From contig NC_084607.1 of NCBI RefSeq assembly GCF_033807715.1, positions 17,594,941-17,658,940 on the forward strand: a DNA stretch of 64,000 nt, in the 5' to 3' direction. The stretch comes from Cololabis saira (lineage: Eukaryota; Chordata; Actinopteri; Beloniformes; Belonidae). This document shows, piece by piece, positions 1 to 10,498 of this stretch. The notes below the pieces were generated by a model. That model saw only the letters and a program-made list of their open reading frames with translations, did no database searches and was not told the DNA's origin. Numbering within the stretch: the first letter of the stretch is position 1; each line of letters starts with the position of its first letter. Made by a program: the position numbers and the translations under genes.

Positions 1-18
1 CACCGCACCTACGCCCAT

Positions 19-640
19 ATGCCCCCAGCCATACAGAGTGAATTAGCCCGAGACCACTTCCTCCAAGCACTGCTGCCGACCGACCTGCGTGTCCAGACGC
101 TGCTGGCTCACCCCAGGTCTCTCCTGGAGGCTTTGGAGCTGGCCTCAGAGAGAGAGATGCTGTGTGCTGGGCCCCTGGGGACCATCATAGACAATTCACC
201 AAAGGTGAGGGCTACAAGTTGGGCTGCACTAGACACGACAACACCTGCCTGGGCGGAGGAACTGACACAGCTAGTCCGGGCAGCCTCACTGCAAGGAGGA
301 CGGCAGTCTAGACCGCGGCTGAGGACCTGCTGGGGTTGTAGGCAGCCTGGCCACTTCGGGAGTGCCCCCAGGTGTCCGCGAAGCAGGGAAACGACACGGG
401 GACCGCATAAACGGGACGATGCAGACCCCTGGGACGGTGTCCCGACCCGACATAGACGGGAATGCAGCGCCCCTCAATCCAGGAGGAGTGTTGTGGCCGG
501 CGGTTGACACGGCTGGTCAGCTGGAGCGACTTGTGATGCTGGGGCGGACCTGGGTAGGGGATTGCTGGTATGCCATAATGACTGTTGAGGGGACATTCTG
601 TTCTGCACTGGTGGACACGGGTCTTCAGCAACACTGGTAA
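19..640 (+). pseudogene. gag 3' end and protease start, frame-broken
   Basis: The first frame (19-507) ends with a CCHC-like zinc knuckle near residues 104-119 (C-x2-C-x4-H-x6-C). The last spacing is longer than the usual x4, which suggests an indel there. A second frame (362-640) then carries the protease active-site triad Asp-Thr-Gly at 613-621, followed at once by a stop. The rest of the protease reads in the pol frame that starts after it. An apparent one-base loss just after the DTG codons explains the switch. Some gypsy elements use programmed frameshifting, but a stop directly after the catalytic motif fits decay better. Confidence 0.7.
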
Positions 641-648
641 GACCAGAT

Positions 649-3600
649 GTGGTGGGGCAGGGGACGACAGTTTTTCCTACCGTAGTGAAACTACAGACTG
701 TTACTGGGGAGCGGGCGCCCATGGTGGGTGAGGCAGTGGTGACTCTGGGGTTAGGAAAAAAGAAGGTTCACTGCCCAGTGTGGGTTGCAGATCTGGAAGA
801 CTGCATACTGGGGCTGGACATCCTTAAGTCATTGGACTGTGTCATTGACCCCAAGAGGGGAACACTCACATTTCCGGATGGACACGTTGTCCAGATGTCT
901 CGGCGGCCGACAAAGCCGGGCTGCTCGGCGGCCCACACCATTGCAGCACTACCGGCTGAGACAACAACCCACATGGCTGCCTGCCCCACCCCACCTGACG
1001 GACCGCCTACACCACCCCTCAACCTGCCCGACACAGAGCCACACCCACATACCATGCTCACAGTCACCAGCTGCATGAACGGTAATGAACCACCCACACC
1101 ACTCTCCACCCCACCTGATGGACCACCCTCCACAACCGCAACACTGCCTGATAAGGGGGACAGAGTTCTGGCGGTGAGGGAGGTCTGGCAGAAAAATCGT
1201 GACGGACTGACTCTCAGTGAACAGGAACTGTTGTGGCAGCTCCTACTGGAGTGCAGAGACTGCTTTTCGCTGTCAGAGGATGATGTGGGACGAACAGATC
1301 TCATCCAACACCACATTGAAATGGGAGATGCGCCGCCCATTAGGATGAGACCTCGGCGCCTCCCCCTGGCCCGGCAGGCAGCGGCAGACAAGGCCCTGCA
1401 GGACATGCAACGGGCTGGACTCATTGAGCCTTCCACCAGCCCTTGGGCTTCCCCTGTCGTCATGGTCCCCAAGAAGACACAGGGTGACTGGAGGTTCTGT
1501 GTGGATTTTAGACCCCTCAACAAAGTGACCAGAAAGGACCCCTACCCCCTCCCACGTATCGACAAGGCCCTGGACACGGTAGCAGGGTCTTCCTGGTTCT
1601 CTGCACTCGACCTCCGTAGCGGATACTGGCAGGTCCCCCTTGCCCCAGCTGCCAGACCTAAGACAGCCTTCATCACCAACGGGGGTTTGTGGCAGTTCAG
1701 GGTCCTTCCTTTTGGCCTCTGCAATGCTCCCGCCACATTTGAGAGACTCATGGACAAGGTGCTTGCTGGTATTCCCCGCCAGGAGTGCGTTGTGTATCTG
1801 GACGACATTCTTGTTCATGGGGAGTCGTTCGAGTCAGCCCTCGGGGCCCTCAGGCGGGTGTTGGAGAGGGTGGCGGCAGCGGGATTGAAACTGCATCCCC
1901 AGAAGTGCCAGTTTATGAGACGGGAGATCTCATTCCTGGGCCACGGACTTGGGGGCGGTGGGGTCAGCACCATGGCAGACAAGGTGCAAGCTGTGAAGGA
2001 CTGGCCCACCCCCAACTCCGTGCGGGATCTAAAGAGCTTCCTGGGACTGTCCTCCTATTACAGGAGATTTGTGAAGGGGTTCTCCTGCATTGCTGCGCAT
2101 CTGTTCCGGCTACTACAGAAGGGGGAGGTCTTCGTCTGGTCAGAGGAGTGCCATGTAGCATTCACCTCACTGCAGAGGGCCCTGGTGGAAGCCCCGGTTC
2201 TTGCCCCACCTGACCCTGCCTTACCTTTCATCCTTGACACGGATGCCAGCGGTGTCGGCTCGGGGGCTGTGTTGTCACAGGGGACACCTAAAGGAGAGAG
2301 AGTGGTGGCATATCACAGCAGGAAATTCAACAGTGCTGAACGTCGATACTGTGTCACCATGCGGGAGCTGCTCGCCGTGGTCAGTGCCATCCGTCACTTC
2401 AAATATTACCTTGGGGGCCTCCATTTCACAGTCAGGACTGACCACTCGGCCTTGCAGTGGCTCATGACCTTTAAAGAGCCGGAGGGCCAGCTAGCACGCT
2501 GGATTGAAGAACTGCAGGCGTATGACTTCACCGTGGTCCACAGACCAGGCACACAGCATGGAAACGTGGACGCGCTTTCTCGCCGGCCCTGCATCGTCGA
2601 TGGCTGCCAATACTGCGAGAAAAGGGAGACCCGGGAGGACGGGCGGCTACAAACCGAGGTCATATGCGCAGCGGGGGGGCCAGAGGGGCTGTCGTCTGAG
2701 CGGGGACTGATAACTGTAGAAACAGCTGAGTGGGGACACAAGCAGGAGGAGGACAGCGACATCAGACCAGTGCTTACATGGGTGGCAACACAACACAGAC
2801 CCTCATGGCAAGAGGTCGGCATGTGCTCTCGTGCCACTAAGGGACTCTGGTCAATGTTTGAAGCCCTGCGGCTGCATGGAGGGGTACTCCAAAGGGGGTG
2901 GAAGGAACCAGCTACAGGAGACACACGGTGGCAGGTGGTGGTGCCAAAGTCCCTACGGGGGGTGGTGCTCCAGGCGGTGCACGGAGGTCGAGGATCCGGC
3001 CACTTCGGGGTCGGTAAGACACTCCGCCGCCTCCGTCAGGGGTTTTACTGGGGCCAACATAGACGGGATGTGGAAGATTATTGCCGCCAATGCGACAGCT
3101 GCACAGCCAAGAAGGACCCCACGGACAGATCTCATGCTCAACTCCAGCAGTTTCCAGTGGGGGGTCCCATGGAGAGGGTGGGGATTGACATTCTTGGCCT
3201 ATTTCCCCCCACAGAGAGAGGGAACCGCTACATCCTGACTGCCATGGACTATTTCACTAAGTGGCCTGAGGCGTACTGTTTGCCGAACCAGGAGGCGGTT
3301 ACCATAGCGGATTCCCTGGTGGAGGGGATGTTCAGCCGGTTTGGAGCGGCTGAAGTAATTCACACGGATCAAGGCAGGAACTTTGAGTCCCGTGTGTTTG
3401 CGGCCATGTGCGAAAAACTTGGCTCCCACAAGACTCGCACCACGCCCCTCCACCCTCAGAGTGATGGACTAGTGGAAAGATTTAACCGCACACTAGCACA
3501 GCAGTTGGCAATAGTGACAGCTAAGCATCAACAGGACTGGGATAACCATGTCCCCCTTGTGCTCAGGGCATACCGGTCTGCGGTACAAGACTCCACTTCC

Positions 3601-4275
3601 TGCTCCCCTGCCCTCCTCATGCTAGGCAGGGAGATCCGGACTCCGGCTGAAATGATGGTGGGCAAGCCACCCGACTCCCCTGCTGATCCCCCGGGACCCG
3701 ATTATGCCAGGAAACTTCAGGACCGCTTGGAGTCCGCCCATGACTTTGCCAGGGCCCAGCTGCGGAGCGCAGGGGTGAAACAAAAAAGGAACTATGACCT
3801 GCAGAGCAAGGGCCGGCATTTCGCAGCCGGGGAGTTGGTCTGGGTGTTCAACCTGCAAAGAAAAAAAGGCAGGTGCCCAAAGTTAGACAGTGACTGGTTG
3901 GGACCTTGCAGAGTCCTAGAGAGAATGGGCGAAGTCGTCTACAGAGTCCAGCTGCCACCTAGGGGAAGAAAAGTTGCTCTACATCAGGATAGGCTGGCAC
4001 CCTACCGGGGGACGGCCGCCTTGTCAGAGCCGGGTCCTGGAGTAGGTGGAACCCCTACCGTTGTGCTGACCCCATCCCAGGGGCCCCCTACAGACTTGAG
4101 TACCCCGTCCACCCTGCCCCAGAATGGACTGTTGCCCCTTGACCCTGTGCCTGCCTCAAACACTAACCTGTCTTCCGTTTTCCCTTCTCCAGGTCGGGGG
4201 CGGCCCCGTAGAAACCGCAGACCGCCTGGACATTTGAGAGACTTTGTTTGTCCCCTCGGGGACGAGGGACTTTGA
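649..4275 (+). CDS. Ty3/gypsy pol: protease C-part, RT, RNase H, integrase
   Basis: An uninterrupted frame of 1208 codons encodes the replication enzymes of the retroelement. From the N-terminus: the end of the aspartic protease (ILGLDIL motif, about residue 60); a proline-rich linker (about 95-165); reverse transcriptase with the catalytic YLDD box at about residue 383; RNase H starting at TDAS (about 530); the integrase zinc-binding HHCC region (about 775-820); the DDE catalytic core with Asp near 847, Asp near 907 and Glu near 943; and a C-terminal DNA-binding part with the LGPCRV and HQDRLAPY segments. The true start is not the first ATG, because the protease begins upstream in another frame. 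Long antisense frames across it are shadows. Confidence 0.9.
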   Translation: MVGQGTTVFPTVVKLQTVTGERAPMVGEAVVTLGLGKKKVHCPVWVADLEDCILGLDILKSLDCVIDPKRGTLTFPDGHVVQMSRRPTKPGCSAAHTIAALPAETTTHMAACPTPPDGPPTPPLNLPDTEPHPHTMLTVTSCMNGNEPPTPLSTPPDGPPSTTATLPDKGDRVLAVREVWQKNRDGLTLSEQELLWQLLLECRDCFSLSEDDVGRTDLIQHHIEMGDAPPIRMRPRRLPLARQAAADKALQDMQRAGLIEPSTSPWASPVVMVPKKTQGDWRFCVDFRPLNKVTRKDPYPLPRIDKALDTVAGSSWFSALDLRSGYWQVPLAPAARPKTAFITNGGLWQFRVLPFGLCNAPATFERLMDKVLAGIPRQECVVYLDDILVHGESFESALGALRRVLERVAAAGLKLHPQKCQFMRREISFLGHGLGGGGVSTMADKVQAVKDWPTPNSVRDLKSFLGLSSYYRRFVKGFSCIAAHLFRLLQKGEVFVWSEECHVAFTSLQRALVEAPVLAPPDPALPFILDTDASGVGSGAVLSQGTPKGERVVAYHSRKFNSAERRYCVTMRELLAVVSAIRHFKYYLGGLHFTVRTDHSALQWLMTFKEPEGQLARWIEELQAYDFTVVHRPGTQHGNVDALSRRPCIVDGCQYCEKRETREDGRLQTEVICAAGGPEGLSSERGLITVETAEWGHKQEEDSDIRPVLTWVATQHRPSWQEVGMCSRATKGLWSMFEALRLHGGVLQRGWKEPATGDTRWQVVVPKSLRGVVLQAVHGGRGSGHFGVGKTLRRLRQGFYWGQHRRDVEDYCRQCDSCTAKKDPTDRSHAQLQQFPVGGPMERVGIDILGLFPPTERGNRYILTAMDYFTKWPEAYCLPNQEAVTIADSLVEGMFSRFGAAEVIHTDQGRNFESRVFAAMCEKLGSHKTRTTPLHPQSDGLVERFNRTLAQQLAIVTAKHQQDWDNHVPLVLRAYRSAVQDSTSCSPALLMLGREIRTPAEMMVGKPPDSPADPPGPDYARKLQDRLESAHDFARAQLRSAGVKQKRNYDLQSKGRHFAAGELVWVFNLQRKKGRCPKLDSDWLGPCRVLERMGEVVYRVQLPPRGRKVALHQDRLAPYRGTAALSEPGPGVGGTPTVVLTPSQGPPTDLSTPSTLPQNGLLPLDPVPASNTNLSSVFPSPGRGRPRRNRRPPGHLRDFVCPLGDEGL

Positions 4276-4288
4276 GAAGGGGGGGTAA

Positions 4289-4556
4289 TGTAACGAACTG
4301 TTAATGTTGCTGTTTGTTCTGTTGAGTTTAGTTGAGTGTTGTTTTTCCCAGAGCGTCAGTGAACGCCTCGGGGCTGGGGGAAGTTTGACTGCTCCAGTAA
4401 TTAAGGGCTGTAACGGTCGCTGTGTTGCTGTTGTGCTGGCTCAGTTTAGGTTTGTTTTTGATGTAGGTTACGGCCGACAGTAACCTGTGTAAAACCCACA
4501 ATAAACCGACGTTAACTTGGCTAACGCCTCCGTGTCAGTCAATGAGGGACATTACA
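4289..4556 (+). repeat. 3' LTR of the gypsy element
   Basis: About 268 bp, starting TGTAA and ending TTACA, so the canonical TG...CA ends are part of a 5-bp inverted repeat. A polyadenylation signal AATAAA lies at 4500-4505. The LTR begins three bases after the purine tract that follows pol. The short LTR is usual for vertebrate gypsy elements. Confidence 0.85.
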
Positions 4557-5704
4557 ATAATAACGTAACATGTGTAGTGCATTCATACACCGTCAGACAG
4601 GTTAACTTCTTCTTAATAAAAAAAGAGGGAGACGACACGCTAGATCCGTGCGTTAATTGCGGGGTATCTTAATGTGTAAAGGTTTATTGACAGCACTCGA
4701 CATCTGACCAATCAGAGGGCTGAGCGTCCAGGTAGGCTCTTGCAGAGCTACAGGTGAGATTTCAACATGTCCAAAAGACTTCACAAATCAGGAGCAAGCG
4801 AGAGAAAAAAGACAACACACAAGGAAAGTCGTGCTTCACTTGAAGGTGGGCATGTTGAAATAAAACTTTGTGGCACAAACACCCAAGCTGCCGCTGATTA
4901 GACAGGAATCTCTGTTTGAACTGGGGAATTGCGTTTTTCCAGATGAGCATTTATTAAATACCTTGTTAACGCCCTATGCATTCACCTCTGTTGAAAAGAG
5001 TGGTAACATGACCAGTTGGTCATATAGAAGCTATAAACTTTAGCCAATATACAGTATAATATATTGGTTATAGTTTTATATCAATTCATGTTGACATGTT
5101 TTCAACCTCATTGATGACTTTCATCCAGAAAATTAAGATGTGTGAATCTGTAAAAGGCTCACTACCATATTTAGTTCTGCTTTCAGACCTGCTAGACTTG
5201 CTTTCAGTTTTTTGTGGGGGATTGAGGTGGTGGAAGTTACTTTCTTTTGATGAGTTTGATGGGCAAAAAACATTTAGCTCAGGGCCCCAATTTGGTCAGA
5301 GAGGCCCTGCCTACATGAGAAGCATAATTTCAGAACCACAGAAACTAAACTGTCTATAAATCAAATAATTGTATTGCAAAAGCTAAAATAGCCTATAAAA
5401 AGAAATCGATAATCATAAAAAATTGTAGATCTTGACAGATTAATCGTTTAAAGACTCAATGGATGTGCTGAATGTAAATGGATCTGAAAAAAAGTTTTGT
5501 CCAGTTTTTCACTGAGTTTTTGTCGTTGTGTTTTTGTTCTCTTCTGCACTGTAACTTAAAAAAAAGACAAATAGCCTAAGGTCGCAGGGGCAAATACTTT
5601 ACATATTTATGGAGATTCAACACAAACTTCTTTATACCTGTTTGAAAGTTCACCCAACAGCTGCATGAATGCATCAACTTAAAAAGCAGAAGTTGTCATG
5701 CTGA
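4557..5704. other. Intergenic, AT-rich, no gene seen
   Basis: I found no exon, RNA gene or clear repeat between the gypsy LTR and the first light-chain V segment. In particular no constant-region exon is visible on the minus strand, although one would be expected downstream of the minus-strand V and J. Confidence 0.5.
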
Positions 5705-5732
5705 GGTTTTTGTCATGGCATAAATCACTGTG
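5705..5732 (-). promoter_or_regulatory. V(D)J recombination signal, 12-bp spacer (minus V)
   Basis: On the minus strand the V coding end is followed by heptamer CACAGTG (5726-5732), a spacer of exactly 12 bases (5714-5725) and nonamer ACAAAAACC (5705-5713). Heptamer and nonamer match consensus at nearly every base, so this V should be a substrate for RAG1/RAG2. Confidence 0.93.
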
Positions 5733-6193
5733 ATACGTACTCATTAGCAGAGCCGTCCCATATTTTACAGTAATAGACTGCAGAGTCTCCCTCCTCCACT
5801 TTGCTGATGATCAGTCGATAATCTGATGTTGACTGATGAGTACATGTGTGTCTTGCAGAGGGAAACCCAGTGTCATATTTGGGTGAACTATAACTATGAT
5901 AAAACCTCAGCATGTACAGAGGAACTCCTCCTGGAATCTGTTTATACCAGAAAATGTCATTGTTAGTAACAGTTCCCAGATTACAGTCCATGTTGACTGT
6001 CTCTCCTTTTGTCACCGTCACAACAGGAGGCTTCTGTGTCACCATCGTCACACCACTCACACCTGAAACAACAAGATGACATGAAGTGAAGAGAAACACA
6101 CAGACTGATGAATCCAGCATGAGGTCACATGTGCAGTCAGTCAGCCTCCTTACATGTCAGAGCAGTGATGAGAGTACAGAGGGTCCCCAGCAT
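5733..6193 (-). CDS. Immunoglobulin light-chain V segment (probable sigma/L2), minus strand
   Basis: Germline V segment of an antibody light chain. Leader exon 6154-6193 encodes MLGTLCTLITALTC and has a GTAAGG donor; the 91-bp intron ends in TTTCAG; exon 2 (5733-6062) joins in phase 1 and encodes the V domain. Hallmarks are the first Ig cysteine (MDC), the core tryptophan (FWYKQ) and the second cysteine in DSAVYYC, followed by a WDGSANEY CDR3 end and the 12-RSS. Framework 3 has an extra cysteine (HTCTHQ) absent from the plus-strand V. No stop or frameshift is seen, so it looks functional. It points away from the only visible J-C pair and would need inversional joining. The sigma/L2 assignment is from memory of teleost light chains and is moderate. 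Confidence 0.9.
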
Positions 6194-6415
6194 GTTGTCA
6201 GTGTGCTGAGAATGATGCTGGAACTTGGAAAGAGACCTTACTGCTGACAGATTAGAGAGTTAGAGGATGAGGAGAGGAGGTGCTGGAGGACTCATTTAAT
6301 ACAACCCTGAAACTCAGAGGGACTGACAGGGGGAGGAACTCTCGTCAAATCTGTATGGTTTGATAAGCATTTTTGCTGAGTCATTTTTACTAAGCCAAAA
6401 AAAATAAAAAATTAT
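6194..6415 (-). promoter_or_regulatory. Conserved 5' flank of minus V
   Basis: This stretch is closely similar, in reverse complement, to 9112-9303 upstream of the plus-strand V. Shared blocks include GACTCAGCAAAAATGC, the TGTATTAAATGAGTCCTCC block and the leader 5' UTR. It is therefore duplicated V promoter DNA. I see no exact octamer ATTTGCAT; TGTATTAAAT could act as a weak TATA-like element. Confidence 0.55.
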
Positions 6416-6695
6416 TCAACTTATGATACTACACATGGTTTCATTTAGTGAATTCATGAATAATTGAAATTTAAAGTTGACAAGAATTAAGAGAAACGAT
6501 AAATGAAGGAAATCCTACATTTTAACCACAAGAGGGAAGCATCTTTCAGTCACCTGAAAAACTAACGTCTCAGCAGTTACAAGTCATGTACATCTGATGT
6601 AAATTAATTTATAGAAAAAGAAAACATCATGTTTTGTCAGTTTGAATCTGAAACTACAAGTCTATCATGTTGTATGATCACATAAAAGTACTTAC

Positions 6696-6729
6696 TTGTA
6701 ACAATCAGCTTGGTTCCTGGTCCGAATAC
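6696..6729 (-). CDS. Immunoglobulin light-chain J segment, orphan, minus strand
   Basis: The 34-base J segment translates as VFGPGTKLIVT plus one base, with the FGxG bulge motif of light-chain J regions. It ends in a canonical GTAAGT donor (6690-6695). Similarity to the plus-strand J continues about 100-150 bp into the following intron and then stops. In minus-strand order the next thing is a V segment, not a constant exon, so no C exon within the window can use this J. It looks like a partial duplicate. Confidence 0.9.
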
Positions 6730-6768
6730 CACAGTGATTCAGTTTGTACACATGGTCGTACAAAAACC
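6730..6768 (-). promoter_or_regulatory. Recombination signal, 23-bp spacer (minus J)
   Basis: Heptamer complement CACAGTG at 6730-6736, a spacer of exactly 23 bases (6737-6759) and nonamer ACAAAAACC at 6760-6768. The 23-RSS on J with 12-RSS on V is the kappa-like arrangement, opposite to mammalian lambda. Confidence 0.93.
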
Positions 6769-7149
6769 TCCTGACTGTCACTGATGAGGGAACTGAAATA
6801 TCCTGCTGAGACCAACTTTCACAAAGGGGAAAAAAAGAAAAATAAGGAATAACAAGTGTGTTCCTGTATGCTTTATGCGCACAAATAAAACGATCATCAT
6901 AAATATCATTTATTTGATAATTTGGCTGCTATACAGCATGTTCTCGCTGCAAATCAACCGCGTCGCTGTGCGTGAAGCAGAACTGTTTTTATGAACGCAT
7001 TCGTGTGTCAGCACTTCAATCCCATGGACGTGCTGTCGGACCGGCCTGTCCAGGCAGCCGTGACACCGATCCTCCTGCCCGAGCCCGAGCACCTATATGT
7101 GTGATGACAGGGAATTAGTGCATTGAGGAGCAGCGCTGCGTGTCTCCAC

Positions 7150-8054
7150 CAGTGTTGTGCTAGTTACTGAAAAATAGTAACTAGCTACCGTTACTAGTTA
7201 CTTCATTAAAAAGTAACTCAGGTACTTAGACCAAAAAGTAATGCGTTACTATGAAAAGTAACTTTTTAGTTACTTTAAATAAAAACATTATTTTAAATGC
7301 TCCCATTAATGCCCCTCTAGCCTTCAATTCAGCAGGTACTGTATGGATTTGCATTGTGCATCGTGTTCTTCTAAACAGTCTTCCCGCTTCTTCACTTCCT
7401 GTGTCAATAACGTTGGTTGCTTAGCAACAAGCTGAGAACGGCCAATGAGGTTCAGCAGCAGCTGAAGAACGGGACCTTTGATGAATCGTTCATTACAGTC
7501 TCAAATATAATAACCAATGGTAGCATGTCGGTTTATAAGAATCTTTTTGCCCAGAAGAAAAAAGAGCGAAGACAACAACCCATAACTATTTTCTTCTCTC
7601 GAAAAAACACACCTGCACTGCAGCTTTAGGAGAAAAAGACGCCATAGTCGGGATGCAGCGGCTCAGAAGAGCAGTGGAATACGTGCGAGGCGGTGCTGAT
7701 CTCTGCAATTTGAAGCCCTCTATAATAATTTTAAAAAGAATTTCACTTAACACGGGTTCTTTTTGGAACATAACCCCTGCGAAAAACCAGGGATTGCTGT
7801 AATTCCACGTTGCGAAACTCGCCTTTTGGCTTGCCATGACCGTCATGTTTTTGAACGCACACACACTACGTTTCCTCTGGTCTCCGCATGCGGGGAAAAA
7901 AAGCTTCACTGTAGCCAGAAATAACGGAGTAACGCACCGTTTGGTAACGGTAATTGTGTGACTGAATTTAAAAAGTAATGATTAGAGTATTAGTTACCGC
8001 AAAACTAACGGCGTTACTGTAACGCGTTACTAAATAACGTTAGTCCCAACACTG
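7150..8054. mobile_element. Non-autonomous hAT transposon, 905 bp, with 8-bp TSD
   Basis: The element starts CAGTGTTG and ends CAACACTG. It is flanked by the identical 8-bp duplication GTCTCCAC (7142-7149 and 8055-8062), the hAT-superfamily target-site length. The ends are rich in GTTACT/AGTAAC motifs, which form subterminal repeats. Two short open frames inside (plus 7417-7629, minus 7586-7909) show no transposase motif I recognise. It sits between the orphan J and the plus-strand V of the light-chain locus. Confidence 0.9.
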
Positions 8055-8062
8055 GTCTCCAC

Positions 8063-9111
8063 ACCCGCTGTGTCTCCAAACATCCGCAAATACAACGTTG
8101 ATGAATGCTATAGTGAAAACGGTCAAGCAGCTAAATAAACTTCAGAATATTTTTTTGAGGTGAAGGATTCTGTTTTACTAGTCACAAGGATACAATGTGG
8201 TCCTATATGCTGATCGTTAGGATAATTTGTCCTAATTCGTCCATCTTTCACATTTAATAAAAACAATACATGTCCTCATTATTCTCTTACCAAGACTACT
8301 TCTTATTTAGTTGCAGTGTTGTTTTCATCATGAAAAAGGGTAATTGAAATATATTTATCATCTTAATTTTTCATTATAACACACATAACGCACAGGCAGC
8401 AGGGAATTAGTGCGTTAGGTAGCAGTGCTGCGTGTGAAAATGCGCTGATAGTGATCGGTGATCGATTTGCCTGGCATCGATTGATTTGGTTTCAGAACCG
8501 GACAGCTCCTCCAAAGAGCTTCTGAAAGAGCAGAACTAAAGAACGGTGTTAAGAAGTCTTCTGGAAACACCCGTATCTTAGGGGACCGTCGTAGTTGAAA
8601 CCTTCTTTGAACCTCTCTTAAATCCTTAAGAGAGGTCGGATCTGGGAAACCCGGCCAATATGTTGTAAAAATGATCTTGACTCAGTATGTGAACCTTTTC
8701 TCTCTTTCTCTTTTTTCCAATGGATGTCTTCGTGTCCTCCTCAGAAACTGGTCCATGAACGATTTGTTCCAGTTCTGAGGTCCAGACCAACAAAACCACT
8801 CTGCTCCAGGCAGTCAGTCTGTACAGATCTCATACAAAGAAAATGTATGAACTTTCTGTTACATGAACATTATTCTGAAATGATTACAACTTTGTAACCC
8901 CTTCAAAATTCTGTTTACCTGTAAATCAAAAAGATTAAAAGTTGCTTGATGTTTTTCTTTCGAATAATCTGCTCTTGGTTTAAAGTTATAATTTAAGTGG
9001 TGAAAAAATAACAATAAAAAGATTTGATCAAAGCTCATTTGTGAAGTTCTGCTGTTGCTGAATTTTGTTACTTGAGGAATAGACATTATTTTTGTGTTCA
9101 AAATATAAAAA
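8063..9111. other. Spacer inside the light-chain locus
   Basis: I see no V, J or C exon and no clean recombination signal here. The sequence is moderately AT-rich and holds only short incidental frames. Confidence 0.4.
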
Positions 9112-9303
9112 AACGTGACTCAGCAAAAATGCTTTTCAAACCATACAGAATTGATCCAAGCTCCTCCTGTCAGTCTCTCTGAGTTTCAGGGTTGTATTAA
9201 ATGAGTCCTCCAGCACCTCCTCTCCTCATCCTCTAAACTCTCTAATCTGTCAGCAGTAAGGTCTCTTTCCAAGTTCCAGCATCATTCTCAGCACACTGAC
9301 AAC

Positions 9304-9754
9304 ATGCTGGGGACCCTCTGTACTCTCATCACTGCTCTGATGTGTAAGATTTTCTTCTGGTTCAGCTTTTATTCTGTGGTTTTCAAAAATCAACTATTTC
9401 CTCATGATTCTTTGTTTTTGTTTACAGATGTTGATGCAGCAAAAGTGTTGACTCAGACACCTGCTGTCCACACAGTCTCTGCAGGACAAGAAGTTGTTCT
9501 AAACTGCAACATCGAGAGAGATGAAAATTATGTTAACTGGTATAAACAGGTGCCTGGTGGAACTCCTCAGTATGTTTTGAGCTTTCACCACTCTACCAGC
9601 TCACCCAGCTTTGGACCAGGATTCTCCTCAGACAGATTTAACTCTAGATCCACATCAAACATAGATTACCAGTTTATCATCCAGAGAGCAGAGACAGGAG
9701 ACTCTGCAGTTTATTACTGTCAGACATGGGACAACTCTGCTAAAGAGAATGTAA
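9304..9754 (+). CDS. Immunoglobulin light-chain V segment (probable sigma/L2), plus strand
   Basis: Leader exon 9304-9343 encodes MLGTLCTLITALM and has a GTAAGA donor; the intron ends in TTTACAG (acceptor at 9427); exon 2 (9428-9754) encodes the V domain. Seen are the first cysteine (LNC), the tryptophan in VNWYKQ, and DSAVYYC followed by QTWDNSAKENV. The 12-RSS follows directly. There are no stops and the splice phase is consistent, so it is a functional germline candidate. It lies in the same direction as J (10499) and C (11163), so it can join by simple deletion. The leader is nearly identical to that of the minus-strand V, showing a recent inverted duplication. Confidence 0.92.
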
Positions 9755-9782
9755 CACAGTGATTCACACTGTGACAAAAACC
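9755..9782 (+). promoter_or_regulatory. Recombination signal, 12-bp spacer (plus V)
   Basis: Heptamer CACAGTG (9755-9761), 12-base spacer (9762-9773), nonamer ACAAAAACC (9774-9782). Both sequence blocks are identical to those of the minus-strand V; only the spacer differs. Confidence 0.95.
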
Positions 9783-10164
9783 TCCTGACATAAACACTTC
9801 TGCTTTCTGAACATCTGACATCCAAAGTCAACCCAAAAAATCACTTCTAGAATAAAATATTTCACATTGTATTGACATATACATGTATATTTCGATAAAT
9901 AAATGTATAAATAGTGTTATTAATGTTGTTATCATTGTTGACCTATGTATCCATTATCTGTACCTGCTTCTTCCTGTTTAGGATCCCAGGGATCTGCTGG
10001 AGACTATCCCGACTGTCTGAAATAAAAGCAGATGTAAATCCTGGACAGATGGACGTCCAGAGCAGAAATTATGGATAATACTATCTTATTTTACTTTCCA
10101 TAAATATGTTTATCACTGTTTACACATGCAGCTGTATTTTGCTTCACTACCCATAACTAAGGGA

Positions 10165-10166
<2 letters not shown>

Positions 10167-10230
<64 letters not shown>
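10167..10230. repeat. (AT)n microsatellite, 32 units
   Basis: An uninterrupted AT dinucleotide run of 64 bp followed by an AAAATAT-type tail. It lies between V and J and would be removed when the plus-strand V joins J by deletion. Confidence 0.97.
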
Positions 10231-10241
<11 letters not shown>

Positions 10242-10459
10242 TATAAAATGATAATAAAACACACAAACAACAAGGAGCAAAGTTAATCTTGTCCCAGTGA
10301 ATCCCTTTACCTGAAAATAAAACAAAGTCATGAATAAAAACTCCAACTTCTATCCAGCAGTGTTTCAGAGTCTAAATCATGGTGAGAGTGAATGAGATGT
10401 TGACAGTGAAAGTTGGTCTCAGCAGGATGTTTCAGTTCCCTCATCAGTGACAGTCAGGA

Positions 10460-10498
10460 GGTTTTTGTACGAGCATGTGTACAAACTGAATCACTGTG
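10460..10498 (+). promoter_or_regulatory. Recombination signal, 23-bp spacer (plus J)
   Basis: Nonamer GGTTTTTGT (10460-10468), 23-base spacer (10469-10491), heptamer CACTGTG (10492-10498). The RSS and its upstream flank are nearly identical to those of the minus-strand J. Confidence 0.95.

Larger units (their letters stand above)
1..4556 (+). mobile_element. Ty3/gypsy LTR retrotransposon, 5' end outside the window
   Basis: This is the right-hand part of a Ty3/gypsy retroelement. In order it carries the end of gag with a zinc-knuckle-like motif, an aspartic protease, reverse transcriptase, RNase H, integrase and a 3' LTR. Having RT-RNase H before integrase is the Ty3/gypsy order. A purine-rich tract (4274-4285) sits directly before the LTR, as expected for plus-strand priming. 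The 5' LTR and primer-binding site lie left of the window, so the target-site duplication cannot be tested. Pol is one long open frame but gag-protease is broken, so this copy looks recently inserted yet probably defective. Confidence 0.93.

Noticed and set aside
768..1523. 251-codon minus-strand frame
   Set aside because: Antisense shadow of the gypsy pol frame; no family motifs.
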